A DNA stretch of 64,000 bases, from NCBI GenBank assembly GCA_029204225.1, contig CM055111.1, positions 46,128,255-46,192,254 on the forward strand, read 5' to 3'. Numbering within the stretch: the stretch's first letter is position 1; every line of letters starts with the position of its first letter. Below the pieces are notes generated by a model, which was given only the letters and a program-made list of their open reading frames with translations, was not told the origin of the DNA and searched no databases. The DNA comes from Diphasiastrum complanatum (lineage: Eukaryota > Streptophyta > Lycopodiopsida > Lycopodiales > Lycopodiaceae). Positions 1 to 10,832 of this stretch are shown one piece after another. The translations under genes and the position numbers were made by a program.

Positions 1-1431
1 AGGCAAAGTGCTGCCTAGGTAGGTGAAAGCACGATCTATACCTTGTGGGGTGCGGGGCGACATATTCGAACTATACGGGTTAACCATTGATATAGAGATG
101 TTGCTCGAATTCGGGTGTAAAGCACGGGTGGTTAGCTGCCGGTGCGAGATAGCTGCCGATCGTTTAGCTATAAGGGCTATCGACCAAAAAGTGGTGGGGC
201 GTGACTGAGGCAATGTGCTGCTTAATGGTGAAAGCACGGATGGTTGGAGGGGTGTCCTATGTGGGCTGATTCTGTGATCGATTTGTATGGGCGCGGCCAG
301 ACAAAGGTCCGTTGGCAGGACCATCTCAAAGGGGGACCTTGTCTTTGTTACTTGTTAGTAAACATGCCTGAGTGTCTTACTTGTATGTATTCGTGGTGAG
401 TCTTAGTACTCGTGCTTTGCCTGGTTTGCATGATTGCTTGTGATACAAGGAGCTGATGGCTCGAGAAGGAACCTTTTCTTTTGAAGATTGATACCATCAA
501 ACAAAGAGGCAGCTGATCAATGAAGGAACTGTGAAAGTTGAGTCTTGCATGAGAGACTTGGTATTTCGAATGGACGCTAAGGGACAGTTCACGTTGAGAT
601 CGGACTAGTGCAAACTCTGGGTGCATGTGTCTGATTCAAAGAGAGCTACTTGAAGCCAAGTTTGATGTACACTTCTTGTTTTGACTGTGAGGCAACTGAC
701 CAGTGATGGAATTGTGAAAGTCAAGTTTTGCGCGACGGACATGGTGCTTCAAACAAACGCGAAGAGATAGTTCAGATGCGGATCAAACTGGTGCGACCCT
801 TTGGCTTTCCACGAGGTCAATGGTTACATTTGGGCTGATTCAAAGAGCTACTTCAAGCTAAGTGAGAGGTGCATTGCGGAGTACTCAATCTTTGCCTACC
901 TTAAAGAGCCAAGATGAAAAAAGTATCAAGATCAGGCTGGGACAAGGAGAGAAATCAAGGTGTAGAAGCAACAAGGCACGGAGTGGACCATAAAGTGGGC
1001 AATCAAACGATAAATCCTTTGGCTCAGGAAGCCTTGATACATGTGTGGAACTGAACAAATCTGGAGCTTAGGGAGCTCAACACAAAGTGCATCAAGGACA
1101 AATCAGGAGCTCAAAGGAGTTCCAAAGTCGAAAGTCAGAAGCGACAGGGGCAAACATTTCAAAGAAAGGCCTCTGTCACCAGTTAATAAGGTTCTCGGGT
1201 TTTACGAAAGCGATATCAAATCTACGCTTTTCCCAGACAAAGATAATTTTAAAGTTATGTAATTTTTCAATACAAATAGCTGAGCCTCCAACTTGTGGTG
1301 TGCCAGCTTCAATGTTAATAAAAAGTGGCCAGTAAATTGAGTATTGTGCCAAGTAGCTTAAATGTATAGTTATTTTAATTGGGAGACACCTTTACTTTAA
1401 TCTGACATCTGATGAGGACATCAGATTTATA
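1..1431. other. Unclassified repetitive DNA upstream of a gypsy LTR
   Basis: I see no recognisable coding domain here. Short open frames exist (for example 23-208 on the plus strand) but none shows a known motif. The block ends in a polypurine tract and an LTR start, so part of it is probably the 3' untranslated or internal end of the gypsy element whose LTR follows. A degenerate tandem repeat lies inside and is listed separately. Confidence 0.4.
500..872 (+). repeat. Degenerate tandem duplication, about 185 bp unit
   Basis: Two units, about 500-665 and 685-865, share the order of several landmarks: GAGGCA-CTGA, CAGTGATGGAA/CAATGAAGGAA, CTGTGAAAGT, and CTGATTCAAAGAG followed by GCTACTT-AAGC. 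The units are clearly diverged, so the duplication is old. The function is unknown. Confidence 0.55.
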
Positions 1432-1444
1432 AAGGTGGGGTGGA
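1432..1444 (+). promoter_or_regulatory. Polypurine tract before LTR-a
   Basis: A purine-rich stretch (AAGGTGGGGTGGA) sits directly before a TGTTGTAAAGC LTR start. The same arrangement, GAGGGGAGGA followed by TGTTGTAAAGC, recurs at 30,899-30,923. Both are preceded by GATGAGGACATCAG, the usual context at the 3' end of plant Ty3/gypsy elements. Confidence 0.6.
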
Positions 1445-2682
1445 TGTTGTAAAGCTACCTTTACAAGCTTTACTTCCGGCGCCATCGGCGCCATCGGCGC
1501 CAGCTATGTTCTCGGCGCCAGCAGCGCCCCTGGTGCTCCCGGCGCCGTTCCCGGCGCCATTGTGACCAGAATCCAGCCGGCGCCAAGTTCCTATGGCTGA
1601 AAATCTTTGATCAGTTCTAGTGGAGTCCAGAGAGCTCAGATCGATGTGCAATCACCTCACACGATCTAGGCATGATTAAAGGAAGCCTGGGGATCAATAA
1701 AATCTAGAGAGAGAAAATGACTTTCTAGAAAGAGAAAATCCTAGAGAGAGAAAAACGTGCTTTACCAGCTTGGGTAGACTGCTTGGTATGAGGGGGAGTG
1801 CCGAATCACACCAATACTATCGGGGAGTGCGGGTTGCGACTCAGGGCGAGACCAACCAAGTCTCAGCCTCCCTTGTTGGAATGTTGTCATGGCTCTCGCC
1901 TTGGCATGCTAGCGCCCCGGAGACTAGGGTCGGTCACACACTTGAAATGTAACCTTCTCATATTTATCAATAAAGTGGGATTTTTCTCAAACTGACTCTG
2001 ATTACCTTCTGGGTTTCAGTGTTCGGTAAAAGCGCCAGTTGTAAGGCCGCTTCCAAATTTTTAAGTTGGCACATAGCTGAGGGTCGTATCCCGGGACACC
2101 AGCGGTATGTCGTCGAGACCATTCGGTCCGTGGTGCCAGCGGTATGCTGTCGGGACCATTTGGTCCAGGAACTGGTTGTCTCCATATCTGTCGCGGCTTG
2201 TGGTTCTAAGTGTTCCTTGCATGAACGTGAATGGGTTAAGCTCTTGGGAAACGGGCTCTAACCTGTCGGCTGAGTTGGATGGCTTGCTTGGGTGGAAGTT
2301 ACCTGTTTATGGCTGTCCAGTCTGGCGTGGCGCCAGGTTGCCTTCCAACGCTCGTGACGAAGCTTTCAGTTGGTTGAGTCTGATGTAAGTCAGACCGCTT
2401 GCTTGGAATGGATGTTACTTGTTTGTAACGAAGCTTCGAGTTGGTTAAGTTTGATGTATGCCGGGCGACTTGCTTGGAGGGAAGTCACCCACATCGGGAC
2501 CCCGGATCTGGCATGGCGCCAAGTTGGATCTCAATGTTGGTTTTTCGGAACCTCAAATTGGTTAAGTCTGATCGTTGTTGGCGAGTTGGCTGCTTGTATG
2601 TCAAGTGGATTTGGATGGCAAGAGTTGAAGGCTGGGAAGCTAAGTCGTGGTTCCCGGCTCTCTTTGGGATGCTTGCGCTACA
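1445..2682 (+). mobile_element. LTR-a: long Ty3/gypsy LTR (about 1.24 kb)
   Basis: It starts TGTTGTAAAGC after a polypurine tract and ends near CTACA at 2,682. It is related in order and sequence to the LTR at 30,913-31,779, and its last 150 bp to 38,599-38,741 (shared GTTGGCGAGTTGGCT, GAGTTGAAGGCTGG and TCGTGGTTCCCGGCT). It contains a polyadenylation-type AATAAAG near 1,969. A cluster of GGCGCC palindromes lies at about 1,478-1,587. The end is inferred from where gypsy gag coding resumes, so it may be off by several bases. Confidence 0.6.
1478..1587. repeat. GGCGCC palindrome cluster within LTR-a
   Basis: Seven copies of the palindrome GGCGCC occur in roughly 110 bp, the first three in a 9 bp step (CGGCGCCAT repeats). 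The block is much more GC-rich than its AT-rich surroundings. It lies in the U3 side of the LTR, where promoter or regulatory repeats are often found, but any binding function is inference. Confidence 0.6.
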
Positions 2683-4083
2683 AATTACCACATAGCATCA
2701 GGAGAGAACTGAAACGACGGGAGCAGTACGCTACTCTGCAAGAAGCTATGGAGGATGCCATCAGGGAGGAGGATGAGAGATCAGAAGACGAATATCCAAC
2801 CACCCATACTCCTACTCCCTCAATAGCATCATCATCATCAAATGCTTTCACTCTATCCATAGAACTGTTGTTGGGACAAATGACAAAATTACACAAACAA
2901 CAGATGGAGCAACTTACGACATAGTTTGATAAAAAACTGAAAGCCTTACAAGGAGCTATAGCAACAACGCCCAATCTACTAGAACAAAACCAGCTATAGT
3001 ATCTCCATCGCGAAAATGTATGGTGTTCAGTATGCACACAAAACCATACAGCGAATGAGTGTCCAGTCCTAAAGCAAAATCTGAGGCTGACACAAAGATT
3101 TTGCCATCTCACAATACAGCCTTTTACCCATTTAATCCCTGGATTGTCCAACAGAAGAGGAGTCCTTATCATACTTCTTATCCATATCATCAAGGGGCAC
3201 CAAATGCGGCACCGATGTATGGCACACCGAATAATCAACAGCGCACGGCCTTACTTGCACCACGAGGGCCAACCAATCAACAAGTGGCCCACGTAAACTT
3301 GACAACAGTAGAACCAGAGATGCCAGTAGCACCTCAACCTGAGTAGAAGCAATGGTATGGGCTGGATGAACCATATATGGATTCTGTCATAAATGAATAT
3401 ATTGCGGCCTATGTAGTTCAAACTCAGCGTCAAGGCGGAAGAAATTACGGCTGCTACGGATCTAGCGAAGGACACAAAATTGCTGAATGTCCTTACAAGG
3501 ACAATATACATCCTTCTGCTGGGAATGCGGTTATGGACACTGCTTCAAGAACTGTCCACTAAGACCTGGGACCATCGCACCATTGAACTTCATTGCAATA
3601 CAACGAGCAACAGTTCCAACGAGGATGCCACCAAAAAAACAACATTTCCATGCCCCTGTGTTAGCCGTCATGCGAACACAGAAGAGGAAGGAAGTGGCTC
3701 TCTCACCACCACCATCGGTCACTGATCACCAACCCTCAACTTCAGTGCCATATTCGAATGTGAGGGAAGAACGGAGACAATACCAGAAGATACCACATTG
3801 GGTACAGAGAGCACAAGTAGAGGAAAAAGAGCAAGAAAAAGCCAACCCTACGGAACCTCTTGCTGATGAAGAACCGAAACCACAAATGGGCTCACCATTG
3901 CGCACTAATCAAAATGATCAGTTGCATCATCATGAACCCCGGAACCCGAGGAACCTCGTACTGAAATGTTCACAAGCCTACTGGCGAGCCGAGTTAGTTT
4001 ACCCCTCAGAGAATTACTACGGATTGCGCCACAAGCTAAAAGCCTTTTGGCTGAATGAGCCAAAACAGACGCGGAACCAGTAG
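2683..4083 (+). pseudogene. gag: Ty3/gypsy gag remnant (copy 1) with multiple zinc knuckles
   Basis: This is decayed gag from a gypsy retrotransposon, whose protein would package the element's RNA in cytoplasmic particles. The opening segment (LKRREQY-TLQEAMEDAI) is nearly identical to 27,330-27,400, so the window holds two copies of this family. Zinc knuckles are seen at 3,024-3,062 (CSVCTQNHTANEC), 3,452-3,490 (one Cys replaced by Ser) and 3,517-3,555 (CWECGYGHCFKNC). A fourth, intact in copy 2, is deleted here near 3,110. The knuckles sit in different frames and stops intervene, so the gene is dead. The amino half of gag is missing because LTR-a abuts at 2,682. Downstream come a protease remnant and an unknown ORF. 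Confidence 0.75.
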
Positions 4084-4262
4084 CGCCAGAGCTCATATAC
4101 TGTATGGGCTACGATGAGACAAGTAGCGTCCTCCACATCGGGACAACATGGGAGAGTGAGAAACACAACATCCCCCTGCCAATCAAACACAAAAGATTCG
4201 AGGCCGAGACAACAATGGTAGCTGGAGGATCAGGTGTCAATTTGATCTCTACTACTTTGTAT
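4084..4262 (+). pseudogene. Gypsy aspartic protease remnant with mutated catalytic Asp
   Basis: The frame reads PELIYCMGYDE... and reaches MVAGGSGVNLIS at about 4,215-4,250. Gypsy retropepsins of the Athila/Tat type normally carry a D-G-G-S-x-x-N motif here. In this copy the catalytic Asp codon is Ala (4,221-4,223), so even an intact protein would be inactive. The frame stops soon after. No RT, RNase H or integrase follows; instead there is an unrelated ORF from 4,284, so most of pol appears deleted or was never present. Confidence 0.55.
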
Positions 4263-4283
4263 TAAAAGTGGAGTTTACAGGGA

Positions 4284-5243
4284 GTGGAAACATACAAAGT
4301 GGCCCTTCAAGGATTCCAAGGCCGTTTTGATAGGTTCAAAGGAGCAGCTTCAACCGAGTTGGCAAAGGCAAAAGAGACCATCAATGCCTATAAAAAAGTC
4401 ACCGCTCAAGTGTTGGAAGCCGGACCACAAATCTCCGTCCCGATCATGTCGCAATTCTCCCCTTCGCACGAAGAAGCTGTACAGATGGATACAGGGGTTG
4501 ATTCAAGCATGGACCAGAGGGGAGCTCCAGATCTAGCAGATCAACCGCCAACTATACCGGCAGTACAAGCGGGTCCATCCTCATCAAGGACAAGCCATTT
4601 ATTCAGAAGGCCCATCAGCGTCGAGGACCAGATCTAGACCTTCTTAAAGCAGCATCCACATGAGTCATCGCGTGGTGAATGGGTTCTCAAATTTAAGACC
4701 TCTGAGATCGAGGCCGACAAAGAATTGGACAAAATATCCACACTGGGAGAGCAGCCGGCATGGAGAACCATGGTTTTTGAGAAAACTCTGGAATCAATAA
4801 GGAGTTACGTCGCCAGCCCTTGCCAGTTGCGGGTAGATCCTTATTACGTGCCAATGCCGTGAAGACAAAAAAGAAAAAGATTTGGGATTGGCTATGGATA
4901 AAATCACCATCCATACGCCCAATTGGCCAATCATCCATCAGCCTTACAGTTGGAACATTTCAATGGATTTCCACTGGGCCTTACAAGCATATCAGAGAGA
5001 GTATGTCCACTCTTCGGATCCAACGATGCGACAATCGACAATGTTTGCAAAAGATCTAACTCTGTTGGCGTCAGTGGCAACCAAATGGGACGATTGCCTT
5101 CCTACCCTGGCATTTGATCCAAATAAATTGATGGCCTCAGAGCAAATCAAAGATCAGTTGCTGATTGTTCGACTGTATTTCCGTGCGGCTATAATGGGAG
5201 GCTCTTGGGAATCCCGCTTCACCTCATGGACAACTTCCAAGTG
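4284..5243 (+). pseudogene. Unrecognised 3' ORF of the gypsy element
   Basis: Two open stretches lie here: 4,284-4,637 (117 codons) and, after frame breaks, 4,882-5,244 (120 codons); between them the frame WVLKFKTSEIEADKELDK can be read. The first has an N-terminal charged helical stretch (FQGRFDRFKGAASTELAKAKE) that could be coiled coil, then a Ser/Pro-rich tail. I recognise no domain. Position between the protease remnant and the polypurine tract at 5,411 places it inside the element. It could be an accessory ORF, part of a deleted pol, or a captured fragment. Confidence 0.35.
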
Positions 5244-5410
5244 AATTGTCGGAGCCCACCGTTGTTTCTCGCTGCATAATTTGGATTTCAATACTGCACA
5301 CCTTGACTTTATGGAGAAGGTGCAGTATCATTTAATTAAGATTCGGCGCGAAGCCAATAAAAGTCCCCAATAACCGCATATTACAGGTGTCGTGGGACCG
5401 CCACCAGTCT

Positions 5411-5423
5411 TGGTGGGGGATAC
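5411..5423 (+). promoter_or_regulatory. Polypurine tract before LTR-T
   Basis: TGGTGGGGGATAC directly precedes the TGTTGAAGGG start of an LTR, the expected primer for plus-strand synthesis in the upstream gypsy element. Confidence 0.5.
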
Positions 5424-6029
5424 TGTTGAAGGGTTTGCGGATCCCAAGGCAACCCTAACCCTAGTTAATAAGTGAGAGGGATTTGGCACCCTGCATGTGT
5501 AAGCGCAACCCGATGATCACATAGTTATTTGATTGATTAGTTAAAAGTTAATAAAAGGACTTTAGGCCTTTTTGCGAGACTTTTAATGTCGTAGGGCCTA
5601 AATGTCAAGTTAGTGAGTAAAGTTGGGTTTTCCTCCAATTTTGATGGTTCCCACATTTTTTAAAATTTGAATAAAAAGAGAGGCAAGATTGGACCAATAG
5701 GATTTAGAGGCCAGGGTCCTCCTCTCTACTATAAAAAGGGACAAACTTGAGTTGTTCCTCATGTTCATTTTCTCATTTCAATAAAGCAGATTGGTTCTCT
5801 TTAGAAATGGATTGATGATTGTCCTTGCTCTTCCTTTCTTCTCCTCCATTTCTCATGCTTTCTTTGGATTTTGCTAATTGTTGGATTTGGTCATTATTGG
5901 AATTGCTATTTCTTATGCTTTTATCGCTCTCATGGGAACGAACCTACGCCTAACAACTAACTCCGTCTCTTTGATGCTAGATTGACTAGCTCTTGGATTC
6001 AGGTTAGGCAAGGAAAGAAACCCACTACA
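5424..6029 (+). mobile_element. LTR-T: gypsy-type 3' LTR (about 606 bp)
   Basis: It starts TGTTGAAGGG after a polypurine tract and plausibly ends CCCACTACA at 6,029. The architecture (AATAAAAGGACTTTAGGCC, then a TATA box, then a pyrimidine-rich transcribed leader) resembles the LTR of the TRIM-like element at 11,096. No primer-binding site follows, consistent with a 3' LTR. A copia RNase H fragment abuts it directly. Confidence 0.5.
5730..5737 (+). promoter_or_regulatory. TATA box in LTR-T
   Basis: TATAAAAA occurs in the middle of the LTR, about 300 bp from each end and 40-60 bp ahead of a pyrimidine-rich leader. This is the expected position for an LTR promoter. Confidence 0.5.
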
Positions 6030-6036
6030 AACTGAC

Positions 6037-6663
6037 ATAAGCTTTAGTGTTCATAAGTTGAGCCAGGCTATGCAAAATCCTACTATATATCATTGGAAAA
6101 TGGCCAAGAGAGTGTTTAGATATATATCTTCAACTTTTGATTTTGGTTTATTGTATAAAAGTGAAGGTTTTTCTATTATTGGTTATTCTGACTCGGATTT
6201 TGCAAGCGATAGAGCAGATCGAAAATCTACAAGTGCTTATATCATATATCTTGGAGGAAACTTGATATCTTGGCTTTCCAAAAAGCAAGATATTGTACCA
6301 CTCTCATCATGTGAAGTTGAGTACAAGGCACTCACTACAACAACAAAGGAAGTGCTTTGGATCAAGAGGTTACTAGTGGAACTAAAGATAATCTTGGAAG
6401 AGGATCTACCTATGATCATGTGTGACAACATTTCAGCCCAAGCCCTTGCCAACAACCCGATATTCCATGCAAGGAGCAAGCATATCGAAGTTGCACATCA
6501 CTTCGTGAGAGAGAAGCTCATTGGAGGGGAAATCAATTTGGAGCACATCGACACATCATCTTGTATTGCTGATATGTTCACCAAACCTTTGAGCAAAAGT
6601 TCCTTCATCAAGCATAGAGCCAATCTTGGAGTTATACCAAGATCCATGTTCAAATCAATATAG
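6037..6663 (+). pseudogene. Ty1/copia RNase H domain (C-terminal pol fragment)
   Basis: The fragment starts inside the connection to RNase H (KLSQAMQNPT-YHWKMAKRV) and runs open to a stop at 6,661. RNase H landmarks are visible: YSDSDFASD (catalytic Asp region), RKSTSAYI, SSCEVEYKAL (catalytic Glu), MCDNISAQALANNPIFHARSKHIEV and the terminal ADMFTKPLSKSSF. About 200 codons survive without a stop; the upstream gag, protease, integrase and RT are absent because LTR-T replaces them. A polypurine tract and 3' LTR follow directly, so this is the true 3' end of a copia element. Confidence 0.85.
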
Positions 6664-6680
6664 ATTATTTTTAGGAGGAG

Positions 6681-7500
6681 TGTTAAAATTGAAAAAACAA
6701 TCCATATTGATTTTTTGGCTTGCTACAAATGTTGTACCATGCAAGTATATAGCTCATAAATGCAAAATGCTCGAGCTACATGGTTATGTAATATCTAGAT
6801 TGAAGAATACAACTTGCATATAGTTTGTAGACATAGAATTAACAAAGTCATGCTTGTAGAAACTCGTGGCAATTCACATGCATTAACTGTAAGTGATCCA
6901 TAGTAATATGCAAGGCATGCACAAAGTGTAATGGACACATGCATGATGATTTGTACTTTGTTATTTAGAACTAGCACACTTGTAAAAGTTGGTAGAATTT
7001 CATGCATGGCAAGTGACAAATGTCACATAGACTCTAGATGTCATTTTGTAATAAATGGATGTGGTTCTACCTCGAGCTACCTCAAACTCCATAGATATGT
7101 GTAGCTCTCCTCACAATCAATGATGAAGAACCAAAGTTTTGTAGCTATCTCATGCCATTTTGGATCTAAACTGTTTTGCTTGTTATCTCTCTATCTTTCT
7201 CTCTCTAACTCGTGTTGAAGCTAATGCTTATACACTGATATCTTGTACTTTTGCTAATTATTGATTCATTGCTATCATATTCAGTTGCTTAGCATGCTAG
7301 ATTGTGGTTAAGCCATTTGTTTTGAGCTAGATCTTGCTAATCAATCTAGAATCAGATAAGGCTTAATTAGATCCATCATACTTGTGGACATTCCCCACAC
7401 GTGTGAAATCTGGAAATTTTGTCATTTGCAATCAATGATATTGCAGCCAATAGGAGCTTTGGCTAATAACCACGTCTGATTCTTGATCAGAGAGAAATAT
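6681..7500 (+). mobile_element. Copia 3' LTR, approximate right edge
   Basis: The tract TTAGGAGGAG at 6,671-6,680 leads into TGTTAAAATTG, the LTR start. The block carries a CACACGTGTG palindrome near 7,396, also seen in the LTRs at 21.9 and 51.1 kb. The right end is unclear because a minus-strand copia fragment begins near 7,521 without a recognisable target duplication. Confidence 0.5.
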
Positions 7501-7520
7501 TCTCTATCCATGGCTTCTCT

Positions 7521-8075
7521 CTAGAGATCAAAGTCTGGTTGGCTGAGTGCCTCTTCGACTATTGTCAGTTCTTGTATTGAGAGACATGCAGACTCAAGAG
7601 TATACCTTGTGGGCTGTGTGCGCACTCGGCTTGATCTTGTGGGAGAAATCGACTGATGAACCACTCTTGGCACTTGTTGCTGGGTAGTAGCAAAGTCTTC
7701 GTCTGATTCGTTGTCAAATAGTGGGTCGACAATGGACACGCTTGAGCCTAAAGCTCGGATAGTCATGTCAATGGCTGATGAAGGTCCTCCTGGAACAATA
7801 TCTTTGTCTTTGATGTCGACGAACGATAAATACTTTATCTAGACTATACAAAATTTGTTGGGTATCGAGATCATATAGCTTGTATGTGTTATCAGATGAA
7901 GTATACCCTATCAGGATGGTCTTGAGGCCTCGGAAGTCAAATTTCTTGCTCGTGTCTTTTGGGATCTATGTGTAGGCAACGCATCCGAACACTCTTAGGT
8001 TCTTCACAGAAGGCTTAGAGCTTGTCCGCACCTCATGGGGTGTCTTGCGTGAGAGGGCCCAATACTTTCCTTATT
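7521..8075 (-). pseudogene. Copia integrase C-terminus and linker fragment
   Basis: Read on the minus strand from about 8,070 leftwards, it shows PHEVRTSSKPSVKNLRVFGC, the conserved VFGC block at the end of copia integrase, then IPKDTSKKFDFRG and IGYTSSDNTYKLYD. From 7,766 to 7,521 follows the Ser/Arg-rich linker before RT (SSRVRTQPTRYTLES). The fragment is cut at both ends and has an internal stop. It belongs to a different lineage from copies A and B downstream. Confidence 0.7.
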
Positions 8076-8089
8076 GATCATGACTACAC

Positions 8090-8848
8090 ACCTAGCTCTT
8101 AAGATTCAAATGTTTACTTCAAGACAAGGTACAATCTTTTATCATTATCACTTTGTATGTGGATGACACAATGCTCTTCATCAACAATATCGATCGGATA
8201 AAAGAAGGCAAGACAATGCTATCTTCCAAATTTGACATGACCGATCTGGGCAAAGCTCATTTCTGCCTTGGTATTCAAATCCACAGAGATAGAAATTGAA
8301 AGTTAATCTACATTACTCAACAAAGGTACATCTACAATATATTAGTCAGATATAATTTGATTAATTGCAAATTAGCTCTCTCACCAATAAAACCAAGTCT
8401 CAAATTGTCAAAGGACCAGTGTCCTCAAATAATTCAAGATGAGCAGATGCGTGAGTATCCTTATCATTCTATTATAGGATCTCTTATGTACGCAATGATC
8501 TATACCAGGCCAGACATAGCTTTTGCAGTCAACTCTTTAAGTCAGTATATGACCAACCCTAATGTAACACATTGAAAGGCTCTTATCAGAGTCATGAGAT
8601 ATCTTTGAGCTACTATGAACTTTTGCATTTGTTATGGAGCAGTCGGAAACAATAAACTCAATTTACTCATTGATTTTACAGATGCAAGTTGGGCAGGAGA
8701 TGTAGACACTCGTAAATCCACTTTCGGATTTACATTCTTTCTCAACAATGGTCCAATTTCTTGGAACATTCATAAGTAATCTTTGATAGCTTTATCTTCT
8801 ACAGAATCAGAGTATATCGTAGTCTCACAAGCTACAAAGGAAGCTTTC
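8090..8848 (+). pseudogene. Copia RT-RNase H fragment
   Basis: The plus-strand frame contains LYVDDTMLF (the copia YVDD active site of RT), FDMTDLGKAHFCLGIQI, YHSIIGSLMYAMIYTRPDIAFAV, then RNase H landmarks DASWAGDVDTRKST and STESEYIVVSQATKEAF. Several in-frame stops are present (for example near 8,298 and 8,574). It ends abruptly at about 8,848, where the truncated 3' LTR of copia copy A begins. Orientation is opposite to the fragment at 7.5-8.1 kb, so the two are not one element. Confidence 0.8.
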
Positions 8849-9050
8849 GTTTCTTTCGTTTCGTGTCGTGTCTTTGTCTTTCTGGTCCTGAGGCATGTTT
8901 GACTTTTGTAAATCATTCGACCTTCGAGTTTCACTTTGCTTCGTGTCTTAGGATTTTTGAGGTCCGCTGACTTTCACGAATTGTTCGCCATTCGACCTTT
9001 GCTTCGTTTTTGCGTCGCGACAAAGTTGCAAGAGTTCACCATTTCTGACA
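8849..9050 (-). mobile_element. Copy A 3' LTR remnant
   Basis: About 200 bp matching the start (on the minus strand) of the copy B LTRs. The minus-strand LTR begins with TG at 9,050 (plus-strand ATTTCTGACA) right after the tract CTCCCTCTTTAA, the complement of the polypurine tract. The remainder of the LTR is lost where the plus-strand copia RT fragment abuts. Confidence 0.6.
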
Positions 9051-9061
9051 CTCCCTCTTTA

Positions 9062-9720
9062 ATCTTGCAGCTTTGCACGTTTAATCCAATCGTCTTTCTT
9101 TGCTTTGCAAAGAGTGGCTTGTCGAGCGGCTTCATGAGCAGATCTGCAATCATGTCTTCAGATTTTATGTACTGGACCTAGAGCTCTCCTTTCGAGATCA
9201 AATCTCGAATGTGATGGTACTTCAGAGGTATGTGTTTTGTCTTTGAATGAAATACTGGAACCTGGGACTGATAAATGGCACTATGAGAGTCTATCATCAT
9301 CGTGCATGGTCCTCCTTATGGTATCCCAATTGCCTTCAGCATCATTTGCAACCACACTGTCTCATTCGCCACCTTTGAAGTTGGAAACGTATTCAATTTT
9401 GCAAGAAGATTGAGCTACCAAGGTTTGTTTTTCGCATATCCATCTGATTGCAGCTCCGCACGCTATTGTACATCCTCCAGTTATGGACTTGCTATCATCT
9501 TTGCAGCTCATCCAGCTTGCATCACTGTAGTGGTGCAGCTCAAATTCTTTTCTTTCATTTTCTGCTCTGTAGGTTAATCCCATAGTTTGGGTACCCTTCA
9601 GATATTGTAGAATTCGTTTTGCCATTTGCCAATGTGCCATGCCAGGATGGGAAGAGAATTAGCTTAAGGCATAAACAAAGAAAGCTAGATCAGGTCTGAT
9701 ACAAATTGTAAGATACATCA
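9062..9720 (-). pseudogene. Copy A RNase H
   Basis: Minus-strand frame 9,640-9,362 reads HWQMAKRILQYLKGT, then YSDASWMSCKDDSKS and QSSCKIEYVS. Compared with copy B the terminal part is frameshifted. The expected DASWASCKDD and QSSCEAEYVAA motifs are recognisable but mutated, including Glu to Lys in SSCKIEY next to the catalytic position. Confidence 0.7.
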
Positions 9721-9789
9721 GACTACTAATTAGATTTTGGTAGGGTAAACCTGCCATCTTCTGTTCTTTCTCTTCTGTTTTTGGGCAAT

Positions 9790-10600
9790 CCTACTTCGTC
9801 AGCTTGGCACCAGCTATCATTGGTGTGGTCTTTTCTTTGTAGTCCATCATGTGATACTGCTTGAGCACCTTTCTGGCATATTCAGACTGACTCAAGTGCA
9901 TTTCATCTTTTATTTGATCTCTTCTGATCTCTAGCCTGAGGCATTTTGTTGTTTCTCCTATATCTGTGATTTCATAATTTTCAGAAATCTGACTCTTCGT
10001 GTCTTTGATCAGCATCAAGGAATTTCCTATCATAAAGGAATCATCCATGATAATAGTCAGTATCACAAAATCTTTTTCTAATCTTTTTATGTAGACATTG
10101 CAGTCCGGTTGTATAGGATTGAAGTCTAGAGACTTCAGAAGACTATTGAGCTTCTTATTCCAAGCTCGTGATGTCTGTTTTAGACCATAAATGCATCTCT
10201 GCAATCGACAGACATATCGTTAATTGTCGAGGTCTTCAAATCCTTCAGGCTGCTTCATGAAGATTTCTTCCTCTAGATCTCCGTGGAGAAAGGTTGTCTT
10301 CACATCAGTGAATTTCCATATTGTGTTGTGTGGCGTATGCAAGGAGTAGTTGTATACTTGTCATGTTGACCGTCGACAAATATGTGTGAAAATAATCAAC
10401 ATCATATCTTTGTGTGTAGCCCTTCGCGACAAGCCTTGCCTTGTAACGGCCATCGGTGCCAATCGATTTCATTTTCTTCTTGTACACCCCCTTGTAGTTG
10501 ACGATCTTTTTGTTTTCTTGCAGTGGCTCTAGTATCCATGCCTCGTTTCGCCTCATCGACTCGATCTCCTCTAACATTGCATGCTTTCAGAATTCTCCCT
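9790..10600 (-). pseudogene. Copy A reverse transcriptase
   Basis: Two minus-strand stretches encode copia RT: 10,577-10,305 (NEAWILEPLQENKKIVNYKG, ARLVAKGYTQRYDVDY) and 10,204-9,791 (CIYGLKQTSRAW, then IMDDSFMIGN). The active site reads IMDD instead of the usual VDD with an aromatic before it; copy B has FVDDSLMI at the same place. A frame break lies at 10,205-10,305. The stretch 10,600-10,830 is the degenerate integrase-RT linker. Confidence 0.75.
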
Positions 10601-10832
10601 CTGGACTCTAGACAACTTCTTGATATGTTGTTGGCTCTTCAGTGAAGCTACAGTACTCGAATTGCATGTCTTCGCTCCATTGAAGATTGTCAACGTAATG
10701 GTCTGGAAGTCTTCTTTGTCTCGTTGACCTTCTGGGTTCGTTTCGTCACTGCTCAAACGTTTTTTGTTCGTGGGGTTGATCTTCTACTTCCTGTTGCTTT
10801 GGAGTCTGTGGCTCAATATTTTGATTTGACAT

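Noticed and set aside
1427-1651. Gly-Ala-rich minus-strand frame
   Set aside because: It comes from the GGCGCC palindrome cluster in LTR-a; low complexity only.
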